DNA from: Geothrix sp. 21YS21S-2
Lineage (GTDB): Bacteria > Acidobacteriota > Holophagae > Holophagales > Holophagaceae
Length of the DNA: 64,000 bases
Reading direction: 5' to 3'
Assembly (NCBI RefSeq): GCF_030846775.1
Contig: NZ_CP132910.1
Span: forward strand, 4,591,001-4,655,000
Shown here: piece after piece, positions 34,723-42,364 of the stretch
How positions within the stretch are numbered: the stretch's first letter is position 1
Layout of the letters: every line of letters starts with the position of its first letter
The notes under the pieces: generated by a model
What the model was told of the DNA's origin: nothing
The model's database searches: none
The model's input: the letters and a program-made list of their open reading frames with translations, nothing else
Program-made: the position numbers and the translations under genes

Positions 34723-35779
34723 CTTCCGGCAGGGTGATGCGGAACCGGCTGCCCCTTCCGGGAGCGCTCGTGACCTGGATGCTGCCGCCGTGGCGGCGCA
34801 GGGTCGAATGGACGCTGGCGAGCCCCAGGCCCGTGCCGCGCTCGCCCTTGGTGGTGAACATGGGGGTGAAGAGCTGGCGCTGCACCTCATTGGTCATGCC
34901 CACCCCGTCGTCGGCGATCTCCACCACCGCCCCTCCAGTCTCCCTGAGCGAGCGGACCCGCACGGTGCCCTGGCCCTGGATGGCGTCGACGGCGTTGCGC
35001 AGCAGGTTCAGCAGGGCGTCGCGGAGCTCGGGGCCGTCCCCCGCGACCGGCAGGCTCCCGGGGACGAGGTCGGTGCGGAACCGGATGCCGCGCCCTTCGT
35101 CCAGGGCGGCCCTGTCCGCGAAGGAGCGCGCGAACTCCACCGCCGTGCGGAGGGCCTCGTTCAGGTCCAGCCGCCCCGGACTGCGGGGGAGGTCGGGCTT
35201 GGCGATCTCCAGGCAGCGGGTCACCAGGGAGGTGCCGTCCCCCACCGCCTGGAGGACCCTGGCCAGGTGCCGGTCCACCTCCGGATCCGCCCGCTCCCGG
35301 GCGGCCTCGGCGCTCATCTGGACGACGGTGAGGAGGTTGTTGAAGTTGTGGGCCACCTTGGCGGCCACCGAGCCCAGCTCGCTGAAGCGCTGGCTCTGCA
35401 GGATGCGCTCCCTGAGCAGCTCCCGTTCCGTCACGTCGGCCACGAAGATGACGCAGAGGTACTCCTCGCCCTTCCGGAAAGGGTGGAGGTGGATCCGCAC
35501 CTGGCGCGCCCCCAGGGCGAAGGGGAACGTGAAGTCGAATTCGACCTGGTCCTCGCCGCGCTCCATGAGGTCCTTGAACCGGCCGTGGAACTCCCGGACC
35601 TCGGTGCAGGGCGCCACGTCCCGGAAGAAGTTCCTCCCGACCACCTCCTCCCGCCGCCGGCCGGAGATCTGCTCCTCCCGCTGGTTGTAGTAGAGGATCT
35701 CGCCCTGGTCGTTCACCACGATCACGCCCAGGGGCAGCAGCTCCAACGTCGCGAAATCAAGGGACGCCTCGATGCCCAT
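34715..35779 (-). CDS. Histidine kinase with photoactive-yellow-protein-like PAS domain
   Basis: A 354-residue soluble sensor kinase. The N-terminal PAS domain (about 1-115) closely follows photoactive yellow protein. Relative to H. halophila PYP the chromophore residues line up with a constant offset of 11: Tyr31 (Y42), Glu35 (E46), Ser39 (T50), Arg41 (R52) and Cys58 (C69), the last within GRNFFRDVAPCT. A kinase core follows with phospho-His in AAKVAHNFNNLLTVV (about residue 145), N-box LLNLLRNAVDAI and G-boxes DDGVGM and GTGLGLASVH. It has no membrane segment. I took the ATG at 35779 because the family begins close to this PAS; the frame could extend upstream to 35884. Whether it binds p-coumarate is not known, and no coumarate ligase or TAL is in the window. 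Confidence 0.87.
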   Translation of the reverse strand: MGIEASLDFATLELLPLGVIVVNDQGEILYYNQREEQISGRRREEVVGRNFFRDVAPCTEVREFHGRFKDLMERGEDQVEFDFTFPFALGARQVRIHLHPFRKGEEYLCVIFVADVTERELLRERILQSQRFSELGSVAAKVAHNFNNLLTVVQMSAEAARERADPEVDRHLARVLQAVGDGTSLVTRCLEIAKPDLPRSPGRLDLNEALRTAVEFARSFADRAALDEGRGIRFRTDLVPGSLPVAGDGPELRDALLNLLRNAVDAIQGQGTVRVRSLRETGGAVVEIADDGVGMTNEVQRQLFTPMFTTKGERGTGLGLASVHSTLRRHGGSIQVTSAPGRGSRFRITLPEAT

Positions 35780-35943
35780 CGGAAACCTCGGCCGGGTCCA
35801 TCCCGGGTCCTCATCATGATGCAGGAAATTCTGGAATGAAAGGTGTTCGGTCTCCCTTCCCGGGAAAGGGAAGGAAACCCACAATATTCCCCGGGTTCCG
35901 CCGTCTTCAGGTATAGAAGGAGGAACCCCTGGAAGCCGCCTGG

Positions 35944-36501
35944 ATGTCCGAGCAGGATCGTCAGATCACCGAAGCCGTCGCGCGCGAGGCGTCCAGACTC
36001 CGGAACTTCATCCGGAAATGGGTGCCCGAGGAAGCCGACGCGGAGGACGTCCTCCAGGAGGTGTTCTTCGAGCTGGTGGAAGCCCAGCGCCTGATGACGC
36101 CGCTGCAGGAAGCGGGGGCGTGGATGTTCCGGGTGGCCCGCAACCGCATCACCGACCTCTTCCGGCGCCGGGGGAACGAGCTCCGGCGGCAGGCCCCCTT
36201 CGAAAAGGACCCGGAGGGCGAGGAGCGGGCCCTGGAGGACTTGCTGCCCTCCCGGGACGCGGGGCCCGAGGCCGCCTTCGCGAGGCGGGTGCTGCTGGAG
36301 GAGCTGGACGCGGCTCTGGAGGAACTGCCCGAGGAGCAGCGGGCGGTGTTCGTGGCCCACGAGCTGGAAGGGCGGAGCTTCAAGGAACTGGCGGCGGCCA
36401 CGGGGCTCCCCGTGAACACGCTGCTGTCGAGGAAACACTACGCGGTAGTGCATCTGCGCAAGCGCCTGCGGGCGATCTACGAGGAGTACGTCGATGTTTA
36501 G
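35944..36501 (+). CDS. ECF-type RNA polymerase sigma factor
   Basis: A 185-residue sigma-70-family factor of the ECF size. Region 2 is seen in the N-terminal half (DAEDVLQEVFFELVEAQ, GAWMFRVARNRITDLFRRR) and region 4 in the C-terminal half (LEELPEEQRAVFVAHELEGRSFKELAAATGLPVNTLLSRKHYAVVHLRKRL). The ATG at 35944 is used. It overlaps the next gene by eight bases, so the small membrane protein downstream is probably its partner or its target; no classical anti-sigma domain is recognisable there. The 164-base gap upstream is shared with the divergent PYP-like kinase and holds a TTCCCGGGAA palindrome but no clear promoter I trust. Confidence 0.9.
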   Translation: MSEQDRQITEAVAREASRLRNFIRKWVPEEADAEDVLQEVFFELVEAQRLMTPLQEAGAWMFRVARNRITDLFRRRGNELRRQAPFEKDPEGEERALEDLLPSRDAGPEAAFARRVLLEELDAALEELPEEQRAVFVAHELEGRSFKELAAATGLPVNTLLSRKHYAVVHLRKRLRAIYEEYVDV

Positions 36502-36832
36502 GCACAAGGGAATGACCGTCCGCAAGGGGATCGGCATCGCCGTCCTGGGCGTGGCGGCGGTGGCGGTGCTGGGGTACGTCGTGATGGGGCTGTGGAACGG
36601 ACTGATGCCGGCGATCTTCGGGCTGCGGGCCATCCACTTCTGGCAGGCCGTGGGCCTCCTGGTGCTGAGCCGGATCCTGTTCGGGGGCTTCCACAGGTCC
36701 CACGGCGGCGGCTGGCACCGGCGCCATCACATGATGCGGCGCTGGGAGGGCATGACCCCGGAGGAGCGGGAGAAGTTCCGGCAGGGCCTCCGGGGCCGGC
36801 ACTGCGGCTGCGGCGAAACGGGGCAGGTGTAG
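36494..36832 (+). CDS. Small membrane protein with His/Cys-rich tail
   Basis: A 112-residue protein with two hydrophobic helices (IGIAVLGVAAVAVLGYVVMG, and LRAIHFWQAVGLLVLSRILFGG) and a soluble tail of unusual composition (GGFHRSHGGGWHRRHHMMRR, later EREKFRQGLRGRHCGCGE). The tail holds many His plus a CGCG cluster and could bind metal. It overlaps the end of the ECF sigma gene by eight bases and is likely cotranscribed. A role as an anti-sigma-like regulator or a regulated membrane protein is possible but not shown. The gap after it holds a long hairpin beside the intron. Confidence 0.7.
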   Translation: MFRHKGMTVRKGIGIAVLGVAAVAVLGYVVMGLWNGLMPAIFGLRAIHFWQAVGLLVLSRILFGGFHRSHGGGWHRRHHMMRRWEGMTPEEREKFRQGLRGRHCGCGETGQV

Positions 36833-36858
36833 GCGGGGATTTTTTCATCCTGTTGCCA

Positions 36859-36912
36859 TCCCCGTTCATCCCCTGCAAATTCAGCGTTTAAATTGCCGGG
36901 GATGGACGGGGA
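36859..36912. repeat. Long inverted repeat abutting the intron 5' end
   Basis: CCCCGTTCATCCCC (36860-36873) pairs with GGGGATGGACGGGG (36898-36911) over 14 bases, one of them a G-U pair in RNA, extended by T36859 to A36912. Inner GCAA/TTGC (36875-36878, 36893-36896) extends the stem. The hairpin ends immediately before the GTGCG at which the intron starts, and follows the small membrane protein gene by about 26 bases. It may be a transcription or processing hairpin used as the intron target. Confidence 0.7.
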
Positions 36913-37505
36913 GTGCGCCAGGCCAAGCCTGGGCGAGGAGGATGGATGACCTAAGACAGACTGAAACCTCGCAATGGAGCCCAGCGGGGAGGCAGCAAGC
37001 CCCGCCCGGCAAAGCTGGCCAGCAGCCGGAACCGAGTCTTGCGTGGGGAAGGGCGACCGACCTCGTGAAGCGTAGACAGGGAGTGCATGGGCCGTGTGAT
37101 GGAGCCCCGAAAGCATCCAACCGTGGGAGTCGACGCCGTTCTCCGATCGGAAGACAGCACCCGAAGGTCGCAAGGGCCTGACCGTAGGGTCCCACCGGGG
37201 TCATAGAGCAGGGCACGTGCACAGGGGTTCCCCAGGAACCTGGGAGATCCAGCCATCTCCGCCAACAACCCAGTGGTGAGGGAAGCCACGTAAAACGAAC
37301 CCAGGCTCGCCGGGGGGTGCCGCCCCCGGCGGGAGCGAACAGCCGGCACAGGGCGGTACCGCAAACTGAAGGAAACGAAGGAGCGCGGGAGGGGTGGCCG
37401 GAAGTCGGAGCAGCTCATAGTAGCGATGATCGCGGGGAACCGGGCCGCCGGGACCCGCTGGAGCCAAGGAGCTGCCGGATCACGGAACCGTTGAAGGGAA
37501 AGATA

Positions 37506-38834
37506 ATGGGTGCAATGACATCCAACAGCGTCTCCACGAAACAACAACGGATCGCAGAACTGGCCAGGATCCACCCGGAGGTGGCTTTCACCTCCTTGGC
37601 CTACCACATGGACCTGGACTGGATGAAGGAAGCCTTCGGGCGCACCCGCAAGGATGGGGCGACCGGGGTGGACGGCGTGACGGGCAAGGAATACGGGGAA
37701 AACCTGGAGTCCAACCTCCAGAGCCTCCTGAACCGGGCTAAGAACGGCGACACCTACAAGGCCCCTCCAGTCCGGAGAACCTACATCCCGAAAGGGGATG
37801 GCAGCCAACGCCCCCTGGGCATTCCCGCCTTCGAAGACAAGGTCCTGCAAAGGGCCGTGGTGATGGTGATGGAACCGCTCTATGAGCAGGACTTCCTGGA
37901 CTGCTCCTACGGGTTCAGGCCCGGGCGCTCCGCGCACATGGCGCTGGAGGCGATTTGGCAGGGGTTGATGGACATGGGGGGAGGCTGGGTGCTTGACGTG
38001 GATATCCGTAAGTATTTCGATACTTTGGACCACGGGAAGCTGCGGGAAATCCTTGACCTGCGGATGAAGGACGGCGTTCTGAGGCGCCTGATCGGCAAAT
38101 GGCTCAACGCGGGCGTGCTGGAGAAAGGATGCATCACGCACCCGGAAACCGGCTCGCCCCAGGGCGGGGTGGTCAGTCCGATGCTCGCCAACATCTACCT
38201 CCACGAGGTGCTGGACGTGTGGTTTGAAAGGGAGGTCAAGCCCCGACTCCGGGGTCGGGCCTTCCTGGTGCGCTACGCGGACGACTTCGTGATGGGCTTT
38301 GCCCAGGAGGAGGATGCCAAGCGGGTTATGGAAGTCCTGCCCAAGCGGTTCGAGCGGTATGGCCTGACGATCCACCCGGATAAGACCCGGCTGGTGGAGT
38401 TCTGGAAGCCGAGGGAGCCCAGGGACCCCAATGGGGGACCAGGCCACTTCGACTTCCTGGGATTCACCCACTACTGGGCCACGGCCAAGAACGGCCGGTG
38501 GGTGGTGAAGCGGAAGACCGCGAAGAGCCGGATGAGTCGGGCGCTCACGAAGATCGGGGAGTGGATGGCCAAACACCGCCACCTCCCGGTGCGCGAGCAA
38601 TGGCGGACGATCAACCAGAAACTGGTCGGTCACTTCAGGTATTACGGGATCACGGGGAACTCCAGGGCCCTGGCGCACTTCCGCTATGAAGTTGGGCGAA
38701 GGTGGCGTGGATGGCTCAACCGGAGGTCCCAGCGGGCCCGCATGACCTGGGATCGCATGAACAAGCTTCTGGCTCGGTTCCCACTGGCCCCAGCCATCAG
38801 TTACGCATCGAAACTACGTCCTCAGCGACCGTGA
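37506..38834 (+). CDS. ltrA: Group II intron reverse transcriptase/maturase
   Basis: A 442-residue intron-encoded protein. Reverse transcriptase motifs are clear: GATGVDGVTGKEYGENL, RRTYIPKGDGSQRPLGIPAFEDKVLQRA, YGFRPGRSAHMALEAI, the catalytic VRYADDFVMGF, and GLTIHPDKTRLVEFW. The X/maturase region follows (KLVGHFRYYGITGNSRALAHF and WLNRRSQRARMTWDRMN). The C-terminus ends at ISYASKLRPQRP with no HNH endonuclease domain. It should promote splicing of its host intron and copy it into DNA at new sites. I chose the ATG at 37506; the frame is open further upstream but that part is ribozyme. The stop is four bases before domain V. Confidence 0.93.
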   Translation: MGAMTSNSVSTKQQRIAELARIHPEVAFTSLAYHMDLDWMKEAFGRTRKDGATGVDGVTGKEYGENLESNLQSLLNRAKNGDTYKAPPVRRTYIPKGDGSQRPLGIPAFEDKVLQRAVVMVMEPLYEQDFLDCSYGFRPGRSAHMALEAIWQGLMDMGGGWVLDVDIRKYFDTLDHGKLREILDLRMKDGVLRRLIGKWLNAGVLEKGCITHPETGSPQGGVVSPMLANIYLHEVLDVWFEREVKPRLRGRAFLVRYADDFVMGFAQEEDAKRVMEVLPKRFERYGLTIHPDKTRLVEFWKPREPRDPNGGPGHFDFLGFTHYWATAKNGRWVVKRKTAKSRMSRALTKIGEWMAKHRHLPVREQWRTINQKLVGHFRYYGITGNSRALAHFRYEVGRRWRGWLNRRSQRARMTWDRMNKLLARFPLAPAISYASKLRPQRP

Positions 38835-38838
38835 CGAG

Positions 38839-38911
38839 GAGCCGGATGCGGTAGTCCCGCACGTCCGGATCTGAGGGGGGCCGGGGGCGCAAGCTCCCCG
38901 GCCTACCCGAC
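38839..38911 (+). ncRNA. Group II intron domains V and VI
   Basis: Domain V is a 34-base hairpin (38839-38872) starting GAGCC with the catalytic AGC at 38840-38842, two stems (CCGGA with TCCGG, and GCGG with CCGC) and an internal bulge. Domain VI follows as a GC hairpin around GCGCAAGC and ends CCTACCCGAC, containing the candidate branch-point A. These are the catalytic centre and lariat-forming element of the intron. Confidence 0.85.
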
Positions 38912-39033
38912 TGGAAAAGATAAAAAGCAGATCCGTGCATTTCCCGCGGGAATTCCGCATGTGTGAGATCATGGATCCGGGCTGATTTTTCATGCCTTTT
39001 TTTTACAATTCTTGATTTCTCCTGTTGTGCCCC

Positions 39034-40707
39034 ATGAAAACCAGGCCTCCCATGGACACCGAATCGGATCCTCTCCCGGGAGTCCCAGGCTGGGGTCCTC
39101 TCCTGGCCAGGATGAAGGCCCGGTGCCGGGCCCATCCCGTTCGCACGGCCCTTGGCGCCCTGGGCCTCGCCCTGGTCCTGACGCTCGGCTTCGTGGACCG
39201 GCTGCTCGCGCGGCCCATGCAGGCTTGGGCCGAGCGGACCATGAACCAGCAGCTCAAGGGCTACACGGTCCACATCGCCCGGGCCCACCCCCACCTCTGG
39301 CGCCTGGCCTTCGACCTGGACCAGGTGGTGGTGGCCCAGAACACCCATCCGGTCCCCCCCGTGGCGGATTTCGGCTCGCTCCGCTTCTCGCTGCTCCTCA
39401 GGGAGCTGCTCCGGTTCAAGGTGGCCGGGAACCTCACCCTGGAGAGCCCCGCGCTTCACATCGACCTGGCGCAGGCCACCGAGGAGGTGCGGAGCCGGGT
39501 GAGCCTCAAGGAACGGGGCTGGCAGCGGGCCGTGGAGTCGGTCTTCCCGTTCAAGCTCGACCGGGTCGAAGTCCGGAACGGCTCCCTGCTCTACCTTTCC
39601 GCGGACACGGCCAGCAAGCCCCTGCAGCTCACCCGGATCTCCCTGCTGGCCCTGAACATCCGCAACATCGCGGCGGCCAGGGGCACCTACCCCTCCCCCG
39701 TCAGCCTGGAAGGCCTGATGTTCGACACCGGCAAGCTGCGCTTCCAGGGATCGGCGGATTTCCTGCGGGAGCCCTACGTGGCCGCCCAGGGGAGGATCCA
39801 CCTGGAGCGGGTGCCCCTGGACCGGCTGAATCCCCTGGCCCAGGCCTACCAGATCAAGACCACGGGCGGCTTCCTCTCCCTGGACGGGGACGTGGAGAGC
39901 ACCCCGGAAGGCCAGACGGCCCACCTCACGGAGATGCACCTCGAGGACCTGCGGGTGGACTACGTGCACAGCCTGGCCACCGTGGCCGTCGAGAAGGAGC
40001 ATGGGAAACAGGCGGTGAAGCTGGCCCGGAAGCTCCGGAACGCCCCCCAGCTCAAGCTCCGGCTGGACACCCTGAAACTCACCAACAGCCAGGTGGGGTT
40101 CCTGAACGAGGCGACCCAGCCGCACTACCGGGTATTCATGACAAAGGTGAACCTGAAACTGGAAAACCTGAACAACCAAGTCGGCCACGGTCCATCGCCC
40201 TTTCAAGCGCATGGCACATTCATGGGTAGCGGCCCGACCTCCCTCTCCGGGAAATTCCAGGGCTCCGCGAAAACGGCGGATTTTGATGTCCACTTCAAGC
40301 TGGACGACGCCCCGTTGCCCAGCCTCAACGACATGCTCATGGCCCACGCGGGGGTGGACGTGGCCGCGGGATCCTTCTCCCTCTTCACCGAACTCACCGT
40401 CAAGGATGGCCGGGTGGAGGGTTACGTGAAGCCGCTCATCAAGAACCTCCAGGTCTACGACAAGGCGAAGGACAAGGACAAGCGCTTCGGGAAGCGCGTG
40501 GAGATGCACGTGCTCCAGTTCCTCGGGAAGCTCTTCAAGAACCGGTCCTCCCGCTCGGTGGCCACGGTCGTCCACATCTCGGGCTCCACCCGGGCGCCGG
40601 AGACCAGCGAGTGGCAGGTCATCCGGAGACTCATCGGGAACGGGCTTTTCCGGGCGATCCTCCCGGGGTTCCAGGACAAGGGGGAGCCGCCGCCGCCCAA
40701 ACGGTAG
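39034..40707 (+). CDS. AsmA-like/DUF748 envelope protein
   Basis: A 557-residue inner-membrane-anchored protein with a single N-terminal helix (VRTALGALGLALVLTLGFVDRL) followed by a long periplasmic beta-rich region, as in DUF748/AsmA-like proteins of the lipid-transfer group. Repeated strand segments are visible (GNLTLESPALHIDL, DRVEVRNGSLLYLS, LKLDTL and later DFDVHFKLDDAPLPSLNDML), and the conserved C-terminal part runs to GNGLFRAILPGF. Members are thought to help move phospholipids or keep the outer membrane intact. The ATG at 39034 is one choice; a TTG at 39025 and an ATG at 39052 are alternatives and no ribosome site decides. It is the first gene after the intron. Confidence 0.75.
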   Translation: MKTRPPMDTESDPLPGVPGWGPLLARMKARCRAHPVRTALGALGLALVLTLGFVDRLLARPMQAWAERTMNQQLKGYTVHIARAHPHLWRLAFDLDQVVVAQNTHPVPPVADFGSLRFSLLLRELLRFKVAGNLTLESPALHIDLAQATEEVRSRVSLKERGWQRAVESVFPFKLDRVEVRNGSLLYLSADTASKPLQLTRISLLALNIRNIAAARGTYPSPVSLEGLMFDTGKLRFQGSADFLREPYVAAQGRIHLERVPLDRLNPLAQAYQIKTTGGFLSLDGDVESTPEGQTAHLTEMHLEDLRVDYVHSLATVAVEKEHGKQAVKLARKLRNAPQLKLRLDTLKLTNSQVGFLNEATQPHYRVFMTKVNLKLENLNNQVGHGPSPFQAHGTFMGSGPTSLSGKFQGSAKTADFDVHFKLDDAPLPSLNDMLMAHAGVDVAAGSFSLFTELTVKDGRVEGYVKPLIKNLQVYDKAKDKDKRFGKRVEMHVLQFLGKLFKNRSSRSVATVVHISGSTRAPETSEWQVIRRLIGNGLFRAILPGFQDKGEPPPPKR

Positions 40708-40753
40708 GCAGGGGGGTGGATACCGCACATAATGAGGCATCGACGGAGGCTTC

Positions 40754-42157
40754 ATGCGCGGTTCCCTCTCCCTGCTTCTCGCCCTGGGTTTCGGTGCGTC
40801 CGCCCTGCTGGGCACGACGCCGGAGGACCCCCTGGCGAAGGTCCGGGCCCAGGCCTCGGCCCTGGCGGCGCGGGCGCTGGCCTCGGACAGGGCCTACCGG
40901 AACCTGGCCTCGCTCTGCGACGACGTGGGCCACCGCCTCAGCGGTTCCGCCAACTACGACAAGGCCGTCCTTTGGGGCCTCCAGGCCATGCGGGACGCGG
41001 GACTCCAGAACGTGCACGCCGAGAAGGTCATGGTGCCCCACTGGGTGCGGAACCAGGAGTCGGCCTGGATGGTGCTTCCCAACCTGAAGGAGGTGTCCAT
41101 CCTGGGCCTGGGGATGAGCGTCCCCACGCCCAAGGGCGGCATCACGGCCGACGTGGTGGTGGTCGCCTCCCTCGAGGAGCTGGCCGGGCTCAAGGACGAC
41201 CAGGTGAGAGGCCGCATCGTCCTGTTCGAGTCCCCCTTCAGGGGCTACGGCCCCGGCGCGCGCATGCGCTTCTCCGGCGCCTCCGCCGCGGCCCGGAAAG
41301 GGGCGGTGGGCATGCTGCTGAGGTCCGTGGCCTCCCTGAGCTACGACACGCCCCACACCGGGACCCTCCACTACGACGCCGACGCGCCGGCCATTCCCGC
41401 CGCCGCGGTCTCGGTGGAGGACGCCATGATGATGAGGCGGATGTGGGACCGCGGGCAGCGCATCATGGTCCACCTGGAGATGGGCTGCGAGACGCTTCCC
41501 GACGCCGAGGCCGCCAACGTGGTGGGCGAGCTTCCCGGAGCGACCCGGCCGGGCGAGATCGTCCTGGTCGGGGGCCACCTGGATTCCTGGGACGTGGGGC
41601 AGGGGGCCCAGGACGACGGGGTGGGCTGCATCCTGTCGCTGGCCGCCGCGAGCCTCATCCGCGAGCAGGGCCTGAAGCCCGCCCGCACCGTGCGGGTGGT
41701 GTTCTTCGCCAACGAGGAGAACGGGAACCGGGGCGGGGAGGGCTACCTGGCCCTGCACCGCGCCGAACTGAAGGACCACGTCGCGGCCATCGAGACGGAT
41801 TCGGGCAACGGCCCGGCCCGGGGCTTCTCCCTGGAACTGCACGCCCCGGAGGGCGGCAGGGCCCCGGACGCCCAGAAGGCCCTGGCGGTGCTGGGGGGCC
41901 TCCGGCCCATGCTGGAGCCCCTGGAGGCGGGGCGGCTGGTGCTGGGCCACGGCGGCGTGGACATCGAGCCCTCGGTCATGGTGGGCGTCCCCGGCCTGGG
42001 CATGAACCACGATACGTCCAAGTACTGGGAGGTCCACCACTCCAAGGCCGACACCTTCGACAAGATCAACAAGGAGGACCTGGCCCGGAACTCGGCCATC
42101 CTCGCGGTGGCGGTGTACGGTCTGGCGGACATGCCCGGACGGCTCCTGGAACCCTAG
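40754..42157 (+). CDS. Secreted M28-family zinc aminopeptidase/carboxypeptidase
   Basis: A 467-residue secreted peptidase with a signal peptide (MRGSLSLLLALGFGASALLG). Zinc ligands of the M28 family are seen: GGHLDSWDVGQGAQDDG (His275, Asp277 region and the bridging Asp), FFANEENGNRGG (Glu), IETDSGN (Asp) and VHHSKADTFD (His). Before this is an inserted PA-like domain (about 110-230, RGRIVLFESPFRGYG). The architecture matches carboxypeptidase Q or plasma glutamate carboxypeptidase-like enzymes, which hydrolyse dipeptides or short peptides outside the cytoplasm. It follows the AsmA-like gene by 46 bases. Confidence 0.88.
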   Translation: MRGSLSLLLALGFGASALLGTTPEDPLAKVRAQASALAARALASDRAYRNLASLCDDVGHRLSGSANYDKAVLWGLQAMRDAGLQNVHAEKVMVPHWVRNQESAWMVLPNLKEVSILGLGMSVPTPKGGITADVVVVASLEELAGLKDDQVRGRIVLFESPFRGYGPGARMRFSGASAAARKGAVGMLLRSVASLSYDTPHTGTLHYDADAPAIPAAAVSVEDAMMMRRMWDRGQRIMVHLEMGCETLPDAEAANVVGELPGATRPGEIVLVGGHLDSWDVGQGAQDDGVGCILSLAAASLIREQGLKPARTVRVVFFANEENGNRGGEGYLALHRAELKDHVAAIETDSGNGPARGFSLELHAPEGGRAPDAQKALAVLGGLRPMLEPLEAGRLVLGHGGVDIEPSVMVGVPGLGMNHDTSKYWEVHHSKADTFDKINKEDLARNSAILAVAVYGLADMPGRLLEP

Positions 42158-42364
42158 ACCCCTGTGATGGCCATCAATACCCTTTTTTTTCGCCTTTCCT
42201 CATCCTTTCCTCCGGTCGATGGGAAAACAATATGGCGAAAGGGAATTTACCTGCCTACCCTGCTCTTGACCCGCCGGGACTCCCGCCGGAACGTGAACTT
42301 TCCGGTTCGGTCGATTCAATAATTTAAGATACCCTGATCCCTTAGACAGACTAAATGGCGGCCC
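42158..42364 (+). promoter_or_regulatory. Leader and likely promoter region of the haem operon
   Basis: A 207-base gap upstream of hemA that is AT-rich for this genome. It contains a T-run (42182-42190), a CCGGAA / TTCCGG stem with an 8-base loop (42286-42291 and 42300-42305) and an AATAATTTAAGATACCC stretch that could hold a -10 element. I see no convincing -35 or known riboswitch. Calling it the operon promoter is inferred from the unbroken run of genes that follows. Confidence 0.35.

Larger units (their letters stand above)
36913..38911 (+). mobile_element. Group II intron with reverse-transcriptase/maturase
   Basis: A complete-looking group II intron of about 2.0 kb. The 5' end is GTGCG, matching the GUGYG consensus, followed by a hairpin CCAGGC-CAA-GCCTGG (36918-36932). 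About 590 bases of ribozyme precede the maturase ORF (37506-38834). Domain V is recognisable at 38839-38872 with the AGC triad, and domain VI at about 38873-38911 ends CCTACCCGAC, with the bulged A expected as branch point. The 5' exon side is the long hairpin; the 3' exon begins TGGAAAAG. The AGC triad argues against class IIC, whose triad is CGC; the maturase appears to lack an endonuclease domain. The exact ends are inferred from consensus. Confidence 0.88.

Noticed and set aside
36913-38911. Class IIC assignment of the intron because of the hairpin target
   Set aside because: Domain V begins GAGCC with an AGC triad rather than the CGC triad of IIC introns.
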